From Candidatus Sumerlaeota bacterium (GTDB taxonomy: Bacteria > Sumerlaeota > Sumerlaeia > SLMS01 > JAHLLQ01), in assembly GCA_021772755.1 (NCBI GenBank), contig JAJFLJ010000270.1, positions 1-32,842 on the forward strand: a stretch of DNA of 32,842 nt, given 5' to 3'. The notes beneath the pieces are model-generated. The model was not told the origin of the DNA and ran no database searches. It saw only the letters and a program-made list of their open reading frames with translations. Below, one piece after another: positions 1-16,719 of this stretch (the stretch's first letter is position 1; every line of letters begins with the position of its first letter). Made by a program: the position numbers and the translations under genes.

Positions 1-509
1 CATACTCCGGGTACGAGAAGAGCGTCAAAAAGGACGTTGAACACCGTGCCACGCTCGAGGGCCTCCGCGGCGAACTCGGCGAGGTCGTCGTGCCCGAGGA
101 AAAGGTCGTCGAGGTCAAGGACGGCAAGAAGCGCGAATCCAGCAAGAACATCATGCCCGGCTATGTCCTCGTGCAGATGAACTACCACGAGGAACTCTTC
201 AAGATCATCGAGGAGATCAAGGGCGTGGCCGGATTTCTGGGGGCGGGGGACTCCCGCACCCCCCTCAGCGACGAGGAAGTCGCCAACATCCGCGGCATGG
301 TCGAGGACAAGAAGGACCGCCCCCGCGCGGAAATCAAGCACCGCGAGGGCGACAAGGTGAAGGTGATCGAAGGGCCGTTCTCCGGGTTCCTGGGAACGGT
401 GGACAATATCGATTTCGACCGTGCCAAGCTGCGCGTGATGGTTTCCATCTTCGGCCGCAGCACGCCCCTCGAACTCGATGTCCTGCAGGTGGAGTCGGGA
501 ACCAAGTAG
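1..509 (+). CDS. nusG: Transcription termination/antitermination protein NusG, 5'-truncated by the window edge
   Basis: Frame open from the window start (YSGYEKSVKKDVEHRATLEG...); GYVLVQM, VAGFLG and C-terminal KOW motif EGDKVKVIEGPFSGFLGTVDNID; directly upstream of rplK as is typical. Confidence 0.95.
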   Translation, partial: YSGYEKSVKKDVEHRATLEGLRGELGEVVVPEEKVVEVKDGKKRESSKNIMPGYVLVQMNYHEELFKIIEEIKGVAGFLGAGDSRTPLSDEEVANIRGMVEDKKDRPRAEIKHREGDKVKVIEGPFSGFLGTVDNIDFDRAKLRVMVSIFGRSTPLELDVLQVESGTK

Positions 510-548
510 TCGAACGTCGCAGGAATTCTCCCCGCAAGGATCGCAGTC

Positions 549-980
549 ATGGCGAAGAAGAAGAAGGAAGTCGCGAAGATCAAGCTGTTCTGCAAGGCGG
601 GACAGGCCACCCCGGCGCCGCCCGTCGGCCCCGCACTGGGCCAGCACGGCCTCAACATCATGGACTTCTGCAAGCAGTACAACGCTCGCACGAAGGATCA
701 GCAGGGCCTGACCATCCCCGCCATCATCACCGTCTATGCGGACCGCAGCTTCACGTTCGCCCTGAAGACGCCCCCGGCATCGGACCTTCTCATCCGCGCC
801 GCCAAGATTCCCAAGGGCTCGGGCGTTCCCAACAAGGAGAAGGTCGGCAAGGTCACGCAGGCCCAGCTCCTCGAAATCGCCAAGATGAAGGAAACCGATC
901 TGAACGCGGCGACGCCCGAGGCGGCCGCCAGCATGATCGCCGGAACCGCCCGCAGCATGGGCATCGTCGTCGAAGGCTGA
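549..980 (+). CDS. rplK: 50S ribosomal protein L11
   Basis: [36 protein letters not shown]...; [23 protein letters not shown]. Confidence 0.98.
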   Translation: MAKKKKEVAKIKLFCKAGQATPAPPVGPALGQHGLNIMDFCKQYNARTKDQQGLTIPAIITVYADRSFTFALKTPPASDLLIRAAKIPKGSGVPNKEKVGKVTQAQLLEIAKMKETDLNAATPEAAASMIAGTARSMGIVVEG

Positions 981-1062
981 ACCCCGGACCCGATCGTCGG
1001 TATCAATTCAACCTGTGCGGGAGAGCGGCCCGGCCGCTCGCATGAACCGCGGGAGTGACAAC

Positions 1063-1764
1063 ATGGCAAGACACGGCAAGAACTACCGCGCGAAGATCGA
1101 AAAGGTCGACCGCACGAAGCGCTACACCTCCGAAGAGGCAGTCAAGCTCCTCAAGGAACTCACCTACGTCAAGTTCGACGAGACCGTCGGCCTCGACGTC
1201 CGGCTGGGAGTCGATCCCCGCAACGCCGAGCAGCAGGTCCGCGGCACGTGCGCCCTTCCCCACGGAACCGGCAAGAACGTCCGCGTCGCCGTCTTCGCGA
1301 CCGGCGACAAGGTCCGCGACGCCGAAGAGGCGGGCGCCGACATCGTCGGCGGCGAGGACCTCGTCAAGAAGGTCCTCGACGGCTTTCTGGACTTCGACGC
1401 CGCCATCGCCACGCCCGACATGATGCGCCACGTCGGCCGCCTCGGCAAGGTCCTCGGGCCCCGCGGCATGATGCCGAACCCGAAGGTGGGCACGGTCACG
1501 ATGAACGTTCGCGACGCCGTCGAGGCGCTGAAGGCCGGGCAGGTCGAGTATCGTCTCGACCGCTTCGCGATCATTCACGTCCCGGTCGGCAAGATGTCCT
1601 TCGAAGAGGGCAAGCTGCTGGAGAACGTCGATTCGATGCTGGACGCGATCGCGAAGGCCAAGCCGTCGGCCGCCAAGGGCACCTACTTCCGGTCGGTGGT
1701 CCTGAGCGGCACGATGACGCCCGGCCTGAAGCTGCTTCCGCCGGACGTTCGCGTGACGAAGTAG
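1063..1764 (+). CDS. rplA: 50S ribosomal protein L1
   Basis: L1 motifs [35 protein letters not shown] at 1063 preceded by GGGAG; the ORF track extends upstream to 1015 but [11 protein letters not shown] is the likely N-terminus. Confidence 0.96.
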   Translation: MARHGKNYRAKIEKVDRTKRYTSEEAVKLLKELTYVKFDETVGLDVRLGVDPRNAEQQVRGTCALPHGTGKNVRVAVFATGDKVRDAEEAGADIVGGEDLVKKVLDGFLDFDAAIATPDMMRHVGRLGKVLGPRGMMPNPKVGTVTMNVRDAVEALKAGQVEYRLDRFAIIHVPVGKMSFEEGKLLENVDSMLDAIAKAKPSAAKGTYFRSVVLSGTMTPGLKLLPPDVRVTK

Positions 1765-1814
1765 GAAGAACGATGGATTTCCGCCGTCGCTCCCGTGAGC
1801 GGCGGCGACAGAAA

Positions 1815-1900
1815 GCCACGGTAGGCCAGAGACAGCAGGTGGGAGCCGGCAGGCTCCCCGAAGACGGGAAAAGCCTTCCCGCAAACCTGCCGAGGCCCGG
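1815..1900 (+). ncRNA. Ribosomal protein L10 leader (rplJL autoregulatory leader)
   Basis: GACAGCAGGTG...CCTGCCGAGG signature; GCAGGT(1835-1840)/ACCTGC(1885-1890) encloses hairpins GGGAGCC/GGCTCCC (1841-1857) and GGGAA/TTCCC (1866-1880); lies in the 216-nt gap before rplJ. Confidence 0.85.
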
Positions 1901-1980
1901 CACCTCCGGAACGCGACCACGTCGCGTCCGACGCCCGGGCGAAGCTGAGCCCCGGGTGCTGGAAAGGAGGTAAAGATACA

Positions 1981-2562
1981 GTGGCAAAACCAGGAAAATC
2001 GGCAACCAAGAGACGCGGCAAGGCCCCGAAAGTGGCCGCCGTGGCCGAAATGGAACAGATGTTCCGCAGCGGCGACGGACTCGTCTTCTTCGACAACAAC
2101 GGTCTGACCGTGAAGCAGGTCAGCGAACTGCGCAGCAGTCTCCGCGAGAACAAGGTCGCGGTGAAGGTCGCCAAGAACACGCTCATCAAGCTCGCGCTGA
2201 AGAACGCCGGATACGACGTCGCGGGCCTCGAGCCCTTTCTCGTCGGACCGACCGTCGTGGCCGTTGGACTCGAGGACCCCATCTCCCCCGCCAAGGGCGT
2301 GATGAAGTTCCTCAAGGACAACGAAGAGGCCCGGCTGAGCGTGAAAGGCGGAATCGTCGGCGAAGAACTGCTCGACGCCGCCGGCGTCGACAAGCTGGCG
2401 CAGATGCCTGGACGCGAGGAGATGATCGCGCGCATGCTGGGCAGCATGAACGCCCCGGCGCAGAACATGGCCTACGTTCTCAATGCGTGCGTGTCCCAGT
2501 TCGTCTGGGGTCTGTCCGCCTACCAGCGCAAGCTGGAGGGGGAAGGCCAGGCCGCCGCGTGA
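1981..2562 (+). CDS. rplJ: 50S ribosomal protein L10
   Basis: GTG start behind AAAGGAGGTAAAGATACA; SELRSSLRENKVAVKVAKNTLIKLAL is typical of L10; between rplA and rplL. Confidence 0.96.
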   Translation: MAKPGKSATKRRGKAPKVAAVAEMEQMFRSGDGLVFFDNNGLTVKQVSELRSSLRENKVAVKVAKNTLIKLALKNAGYDVAGLEPFLVGPTVVAVGLEDPISPAKGVMKFLKDNEEARLSVKGGIVGEELLDAAGVDKLAQMPGREEMIARMLGSMNAPAQNMAYVLNACVSQFVWGLSAYQRKLEGEGQAAA

Positions 2563-2616
2563 ACATGAACCGTTGAACCTTCGACCCTTACCAAATCCAG
2601 ATGGAGAAATCGCATC

Positions 2617-2997
2617 ATGGCGACTCTGACAAACGAAGAAATCATCGAGGCCATCAAGCAGAAGCCTCTCATGGAAGTTGCGGACCTCGTGAAGCTGTTC
2701 GAGGACACGTTCGGCGTTTCCGCCGCTCCGGCCGCCGTGGCCGTGGCCGCCGGGGGTGGTGAAGCTGCCGCCGCCGTCGAGGAGAAGACCGAGTTCACGG
2801 TCGTTCTCAAGGACGCCGGCAAGGAGAAGATCAAGGTCATCAAGGAAGTCCGCGCCATCACGGGCCTGGGCCTCAAGGAAGCGAAGGACCTGGTCGAGGG
2901 CGCCCCTGGCGACGTCGCCAAGGACGTTTCCAAGGAAGACGCCGACAAGTTCAAGAAGCAGCTCGAGGACGTCGGCGCGGTCATCGAACTCAAGTAG
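2617..2997 (+). CDS. rplL: 50S ribosomal protein L7/L12
   Basis: [42 protein letters not shown]; Ala-rich hinge. Confidence 0.98.
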   Translation: MATLTNEEIIEAIKQKPLMEVADLVKLFEDTFGVSAAPAAVAVAAGGGEAAAAVEEKTEFTVVLKDAGKEKIKVIKEVRAITGLGLKEAKDLVEGAPGDVAKDVSKEDADKFKKQLEDVGAVIELK

Positions 2998-3007
2998 TTC
3001 CAGCGGA

Positions 3008-3048
3008 AAGCCAGCGCGACCGGGTTCTTCGGAGCCCGGTCGCGGCTT
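3008..3048 (+). terminator. Hairpin after rplL; candidate attenuator/partial terminator before rpoBC
   Basis: GCGACCGGG(3016-3024)/CCCGGTCGC(3035-3043) perfect 9-bp stem, extended by AAGCC(3008-3012)/GGCTT(3044-3048) with a 3-nt bulge; followed only by a weak TCTTT. Confidence 0.6.
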
Positions 3049-3065
3049 CTTTGGATCAGGTCTTG

Positions 3066-3097
3066 CTTGACAGGCCTCGAAATCGCCTTGACAGGCC
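3066..3097 (+). repeat. Two exact 11-bp direct repeats CTTGACAGGCC, 21 bp apart
   Basis: CTTGACAGGCC at 3066-3076 and 3087-3097; each contains a consensus -35 hexamer TTGACA. Confidence 0.85.
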
Positions 3098-3331
3098 CTG
3101 AACCCAACCACACTGTTTCGCCCCCTTGCCGGTCATATATAAGGCAGGTGGAAGCGCAAAAAGGGCTGGCGTTGTCCCTTGCAACTGGTGCCCAGGCACT
3201 GACGCAGCATTAGGTGGTGACCCCGCGATCCGACGCTCAGAGGAGCCCGGACAGGCGGGAATTTTGCGTTTGAACCAGCCGGTCCAGGACCAGCCTCAAG
3301 CGACGCCCTTCCTCCCCAGGAGCATTTCATC

Positions 3332-7642
<4,311 letters not shown>

Positions 7643-7708
7643 ACAGGCCGCTCGAATCGTAATGCGAAACGCACGACTTCCGACGCACTTCGCGAAAGGT
7701 GATCAGGC

Positions 7709-12100
<4,392 letters not shown>

Positions 12101-12128
12101 GACGGCTCCAAAGCCTGTTGATCCAACG

Positions 12129-12159
12129 AACCGCCGGAGTCCAGACTCCGGCGGTTTTT
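12129..12159 (+). terminator. Intrinsic terminator of the rpoBC operon
   Basis: CCGCCGGAGT(12131-12140) CCAG ACTCCGGCGG(12145-12154) then TTTTT; 28 nt after the rpoC stop. Confidence 0.93.
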
Positions 12160-12162
12160 CTT

Positions 12163-12444
12163 ATGCACATCCTTCTTCTCGAACTCGAACTCCACATCCA
12201 CGGCGCCCGGTCGCTGAAGGAAAAGCGCTCCGTGCTCCGGAGCCTCGTCGACCGCCTGCGGACAGGATACAACGTCTCGGTCGCCGAGACGGGCTTTCAG
12301 GACAAGTGGCAGCGCGCGGCCATCGCGGTGGTGACGGTCTGCTCCCTGAGGGACCGCGCGCAGCAGACCGCCGAACGCGTCATCGCGGAGATCGAGTCCC
12401 GCGGAACCGCCGATCTGATCGGCATCGAACAGCAGTGGCTCTGA
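12163..12444 (+). CDS. DUF503 family protein (YlxP-like)
   Basis: MHILLLELELHIHGARSLKEKRSVLRSLVDRLRTGYNVSVAETGFQDKWQRAAIAVVTV, a characteristic DUF503 pattern; 93 aa. Confidence 0.88.
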   Translation: MHILLLELELHIHGARSLKEKRSVLRSLVDRLRTGYNVSVAETGFQDKWQRAAIAVVTVCSLRDRAQQTAERVIAEIESRGTADLIGIEQQWL

Positions 12445-12445
12445 C

Positions 12446-13546
12446 ATGAAGATCGTCCGCGTCATCAACAGCCTGCACAACGGCGGCGTTCAGCTCCGCC
12501 TCGAACGCGTCGCGCGCGACCTGGCCGCGCGCGGGCACGACGTTTCCATCGTCTGCACGGCGGAGGAAGGCCCCAACGCGCCGCGCGTCCGTGACTCCGG
12601 GGTTCGCGTCGAGGTCGTGCCGGTCGCGAAATGGAAGAGCCCCCGGGCGTGGTGGCGGCTCGCGGCGCACCTGCGGCGCGAAAGACCCGACGTCGTCCAT
12701 TCGCACATGTTCCGCCAGAACGCTCCCGCGACGATCGCCGCCCGCCTGGCCGGGGTGCGAAAGGTCTACGCCCAGGTCCACCTGGTGAACACGTACAAGA
12801 ACCGCGGATGGGTTCGTACCGACCGCGTCCTCTCGCGTCTTCGCACGGCCATGCTCGCCGTTTCGGAGGGCGTGGCGAAAGACATTCGCGATGCGCTGCA
12901 TCCCTTTCCCCCGCCGCGACTGCGCGTCCTGTACAACGGCGTCGATCTCTCGCCCTTTGCCGGCCTGGACCGCGCGAAGTGCCGCACCGACCTTCGCGCG
13001 GGGCTGCGTCTCCCGGACGACGCGTTCCTCGTCGTCAATCTCGCACGGCTGCATCCCGAGAAGAACCAGGGACAGTTGCTGGACGTGTTCGCGCGAGTCG
13101 TCGCGGACAGTCCGCGTGCGCACCTGCTCCTTGCCGGCGAGGGCGAAGCCCGCGCCGACCTGGAGTCGCACACCCGGCGGCTGGGCATCTCCGACAATGT
13201 CGTGTTCGCGGGCCAGCGCGGCGACGTTCCGGCGCTGCTGGCCGGCTGCGACGCGTTCGTGCTGCCGAGCATCCAGGAGGGATTCTCCAACGCCATCCTG
13301 GAGGCGATGGCGGCGGGTCTGCCGGTCATCGCCTCCGATACCGGCGGGGCCCGAGAGGTCGTGCGCGATGGCGAGAACGGCTGGGTCGTCGCCGTCCGGC
13401 ACCCGGCACCGCTGGAGGAGAAGCTCCGCGCTCTCGTTCACGATCCCGGACAGGCGCGCGCCATGGGCCAGGCCGGCCTTCGCATCGTGCGGGACTTCTC
13501 GCACGATGCGATGATCGAAAACACGCTGCGCCTGTATTCGGATTAG
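12446..13546 (+). CDS. Glycosyltransferase family 4 (GT-B fold)
   Basis: NGGVQLRLERVARDLAARGHDVSIVC; DVVHSHMFRQN; VLYNGVDLSPF; FVLPSIQEGFSNAILEAMAAGLPVIASDTGGAREVV. ATG starts one nt after the DUF503 stop. Confidence 0.92.
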   Translation: MKIVRVINSLHNGGVQLRLERVARDLAARGHDVSIVCTAEEGPNAPRVRDSGVRVEVVPVAKWKSPRAWWRLAAHLRRERPDVVHSHMFRQNAPATIAARLAGVRKVYAQVHLVNTYKNRGWVRTDRVLSRLRTAMLAVSEGVAKDIRDALHPFPPPRLRVLYNGVDLSPFAGLDRAKCRTDLRAGLRLPDDAFLVVNLARLHPEKNQGQLLDVFARVVADSPRAHLLLAGEGEARADLESHTRRLGISDNVVFAGQRGDVPALLAGCDAFVLPSIQEGFSNAILEAMAAGLPVIASDTGGAREVVRDGENGWVVAVRHPAPLEEKLRALVHDPGQARAMGQAGLRIVRDFSHDAMIENTLRLYSD

Positions 13547-13553
13547 GACCTTC

Positions 13554-15236
13554 TCAGTCCGCGTCCCACCACTTCGCCGGGCCCGGATCGCGCAGCGTGT
13601 TCGTCGCGCAATGCACGTTGCCGCACCACTCGTGGTACAGACGGTCGTCCAGGAACACTTTTTTCTGGGGAAGTGTGGAGAGCAGTTCCAGGACATGCGC
13701 TTCGAGCAGGTCCGCGCCTTCCACCACCGGCCCGTTGGGCGTCGGCAGAAACAGCGTGTCGTTCACGACCAGGCTGTTCACCATGTTCGGAACCATCGAA
13801 CGGCCGTCCCGCTTGTAGTACGCCGGAACGTGCACGAGCGCATCCTCTCCGACTCCGAGTTCCGCGACGATGACCGCGTTGTTCGCGTCGATGCGGTCGC
13901 GCTGCAGCTCCTCGTTGTAGGCCCGCAACTCCCCGTCGGCGAGAAGCGAGGCCGTCGTCATGCCCTTCTCGTAGATGGAGAGGAGGGGAACGTCGCCCTG
14001 GCCCGCTTCGACCCACCCTTCCGCGAGTTCGATCATCGCGGTCACGCTCGGAACCAGCACTCTGTACGGATCGTCCGCGATTCCCGTCGGCACGAAGCAC
14101 ACCATTTCGTCGACGTGCTTGATGAGCAGCCAGCCGACGTCCATCGCCAGCGGCGGTGCCTGCACCCCCTGGGCGCGGATCATCGCGACGATTCGCGGGT
14201 CCAGCTGCGCCTCTCCATCGTCGCCGGCGGTGCCGTAGTACATCCGACCGAGAGGCCAGGCGGACGTCGGCGGCGCGATTTCGAGATTCCCGAACCAGTC
14301 GATCCACGACGTGCCGCCATCGCCCTCGCCGAAGGCGGGACGGTAGTCGCCGACGCGGTACCAGCCGAAGTCCGCCCCGAGAAGACTCGCCTTCGAAAAG
14401 TCGTCGATCGACTTGCCGCGGTTGGCCTGCAGAACGACCGGCATTCTCGCGCCCGGCATTTCCGTGTATCCGATTTCCATCGTGTCCTGCAGCCAGACCT
14501 CGTGGCTGCCGTAGGGCGCGCCGCCCGGAATCGCGAACAGCTCCGCGCCGGCGCGGGGAACGTACTCGCGCAGCGAAGCCATGAATGCGTCGTTCCTGCC
14601 GGGGAACTCCCGGGCGTACACCACCCTGCCGGCCTTGTCGTTCGCCAGCATGATCCACGGCGCGACTTTCATCTGCACGCGGTCCGACGCCTCGACGATA
14701 TCCGCGCGCTCCAGCGCCAGCGTCAGCGTCACCATGCCGTCCCATTCGGCGTCGGCGAACTGCTTCGCCTCGATGGCGAAGCCGGAGTTCGGAGCGATCG
14801 CGGCAGTGCCGTTCTCGAACGTCACGGGAGGTCCGAAGGGAACCCTGGCGCCGCTTTCCTCGCGGGTCGCGAAGATGCGAACGCGGTCGGCGGATGCGGC
14901 ATCGACCGAGAGAAGAATCCGCGATTCGTCGGCAAGCCCCTCCGGCGCGCGCGTCGAAACGAACGCGAAGTCGCCGCAGTCCGCATTCCCGTCGACGAGA
15001 TCGTTCGCGTTGTCGGGTTCGCCGTCGCCATCGTCGTCGTCGCAGTTGTTGAGGAGGATGGCTCCGCGCGCGTTCGACCAGGCGGCGCGACCGTCGAGAT
15101 CGCTCTCGAACGCCACGACGCCGTCGCGATTCGTGTCGGCGACGATCGCGAGGGCCGTGCGTTCCGCAGCCGCCCGCGGCGCAACAAGTCCCAGCGCGAC
15201 AAGCGCTCCCGCCGTGATCTTCGTACCATTCCTCAT
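13554..15236 (-). CDS. Protein-arginine deiminase, vertebrate PAD-type (PAD_M + PAD_C), with predicted signal peptide
   Basis: WLQDTMEIGY, WFGNLEIAPP, HVDEMVCFVP, FPNMVN-like VPNMVNSLVVNDTLFLPTPNGPV, YHEWCGNVHCATNTLRDPGPAKWW match human PAD C-terminal motifs; ADTNRDGVV...GAILLNNCDDDDGD and KVAPWIM match the PAD middle domain; N-terminus MRNGTKITAGALVALGLVAPRAAA resembles a Sec signal. Confidence 0.93.
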   Translation of the reverse strand: MRNGTKITAGALVALGLVAPRAAAERTALAIVADTNRDGVVAFESDLDGRAAWSNARGAILLNNCDDDDGDGEPDNANDLVDGNADCGDFAFVSTRAPEGLADESRILLSVDAASADRVRIFATREESGARVPFGPPVTFENGTAAIAPNSGFAIEAKQFADAEWDGMVTLTLALERADIVEASDRVQMKVAPWIMLANDKAGRVVYAREFPGRNDAFMASLREYVPRAGAELFAIPGGAPYGSHEVWLQDTMEIGYTEMPGARMPVVLQANRGKSIDDFSKASLLGADFGWYRVGDYRPAFGEGDGGTSWIDWFGNLEIAPPTSAWPLGRMYYGTAGDDGEAQLDPRIVAMIRAQGVQAPPLAMDVGWLLIKHVDEMVCFVPTGIADDPYRVLVPSVTAMIELAEGWVEAGQGDVPLLSIYEKGMTTASLLADGELRAYNEELQRDRIDANNAVIVAELGVGEDALVHVPAYYKRDGRSMVPNMVNSLVVNDTLFLPTPNGPVVEGADLLEAHVLELLSTLPQKKVFLDDRLYHEWCGNVHCATNTLRDPGPAKWWDAD

Positions 15237-15260
15237 CGTCGCATTCTCCGGAGAGTGGGG

Positions 15261-16217
15261 CTATCGGCTGCCGCGGGGATCGAACGCGTCCCGCAGTCCG
15301 TCGCCGAACAGATTGAACGCCAGCATCGTCACGCTGATGGCGATGGACGGAAAGATCAGCAGGTGCGGCGAGGAGTTCATGCTCTGGACCGCATCCGAGG
15401 CCAGAGAGCCCCAGGAGGCGAGGGGCGGCGAGATGCCCAGCCCGATGAAGGCCAGAAACGCCTCGACGAAGATCGCCTCCGGAATCGCCAGCGTCGCCGC
15501 CACCAGCAATGGCGCCATGCAGTTGGGCAGCACGTGGCGGATCAGAATGCGGGCCTGGGACGTCCCGAGCGACTCGCACGCCGCCACGTAGTCCTTCTTC
15601 GACTGGTTGATGACCTCGCTGCGGGCCAGCCGCGCCATCGTCAGCCAGTTCGAAAGCCCCAGCGCGAGATACACGCTGATCAGGTCCGGCGTGAGGAGAA
15701 TCGGCAGTTCCACGTCCGGCGGAACCCTCGCATCGATCAGCGGTTTGACGAAGACCTGGAGCAGGATCACGATCAGCAGCAGAGGAATGCTGTAGAGCGC
15801 GTCCACGATCCGCATGAGAACGGTGTCCACCTTGCCGCCGACCCAGCCGGCGATGGTTCCGATTCCCACGCCGATCATCAGATTGATGGCCATGGAAACG
15901 AAACCGACGGCCAGACTGATGCGGGCGCCCAGCATGAGGCGGGAAAGGAGGTCCCGGCCCAGGAAGTCGGTCCCCGCCGGATGAGCCAGAGAGGGAAGCT
16001 CCGGCATCCCCATCAGCGCCTCGTCGGAAGCGGTCGGGTCGATGCCCTGGATCATCGGGCCGAATATCGCCGTTCCCAGGATGAGGAGGATCACCAACAG
16101 CGAAACGACGGAAACGCCGCTGCGGCTGAAGCGGGCCAGCGCCGGGTAGCGCTTTCGCCATGTTTCCGGGGGCAGCGGGGCAGTGACAGTTTCTGCCGAC
16201 AGGGCGGTTGAGCTCAC
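15261..16217 (-). CDS. ABC transporter permease, DppC/OppC family (peptide/nickel type), GTG start
   Basis: HPAGTDFLGRDLLSRLMLGARISLAVG N-terminal motif; EAIFVEAFLAFIGLGISPPLASWGSL EAA-type loop; FNLFGDGLRDAFDPR C-terminus. Confidence 0.93.
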   Translation of the reverse strand: MSSTALSAETVTAPLPPETWRKRYPALARFSRSGVSVVSLLVILLILGTAIFGPMIQGIDPTASDEALMGMPELPSLAHPAGTDFLGRDLLSRLMLGARISLAVGFVSMAINLMIGVGIGTIAGWVGGKVDTVLMRIVDALYSIPLLLIVILLQVFVKPLIDARVPPDVELPILLTPDLISVYLALGLSNWLTMARLARSEVINQSKKDYVAACESLGTSQARILIRHVLPNCMAPLLVAATLAIPEAIFVEAFLAFIGLGISPPLASWGSLASDAVQSMNSSPHLLIFPSIAISVTMLAFNLFGDGLRDAFDPRGSR

Positions 16218-16411
16218 GAATCGAATCCGTTCGGAACCTGAATGGGCTCAGTAGCGCGGCTTGGGGCCAGGGGAGTCAAGCGGCGCCTGGCTCTTGGAGA
16301 CGCCGAAAAGAGCAACAAGTTGCATGTCGATCAGGCCGCCGACGGCTCCGGAGCGAAAAAGGGTTGCCACTGAGCCTCGAAAGACTTCTCAGGAAGGGTC
16401 TCTGCCAGCGG

Positions 16412-16435
16412 AATCGGGAATTCTCCCGATTTTTT
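16412..16435 (+). terminator. Intrinsic terminator-like hairpin with no upstream + strand CDS
   Basis: AATCGGGA(16412-16419) ATTC TCCCGATT(16424-16431) followed by TTTT; nearest + CDS upstream ends at 13546. Confidence 0.75.
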
Positions 16436-16719
16436 CACAGCTCTGAAATTGGCCGATTTTCCTTGCGGCGGCCCCGGCGAATCCCCGAAGTGCTGTAGCA
16501 GATTGACCGAAACCACGTAACGAACGAGCGTCGTCCGGCAGGCTTGAGCAGACCACCCCAACTCTTGAGTGGAGGTGCCCTGTCAGAGCATTCGAAGGCC
16601 TCCACCCAAGACAGTCGCATGACTGGCTCCGGGGCTAGTGGTAGCGGGAAACGCCGCCTGGTCAATTCGGCCTCCCCGTCAAAACGCCGGAAGACGAGAC
16701 TTCACGAGAAGGCTGAGCC

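Noticed and set aside
1021-1040. GAGCGGCC-C-GGCCGCTC palindrome between rplK and rplA as an L1 regulatory site
   Set aside because: Palindrome is real but does not resemble the L1-binding structure that I can recall; could be chance in GC-rich DNA.
1003-3111. 702-aa - strand ORF across rplA-rplJ-rplL
   Set aside because: Antisense to three certain ribosomal protein genes and across their intergenic gaps; no recognisable domain.
13611-16211. 866-aa + strand ORF and 872-aa - strand alternate-frame ORF over PAD/permease
   Set aside because: Both span the junction of two well-supported genes in the wrong frame with Arg/His/Gln-rich composition.
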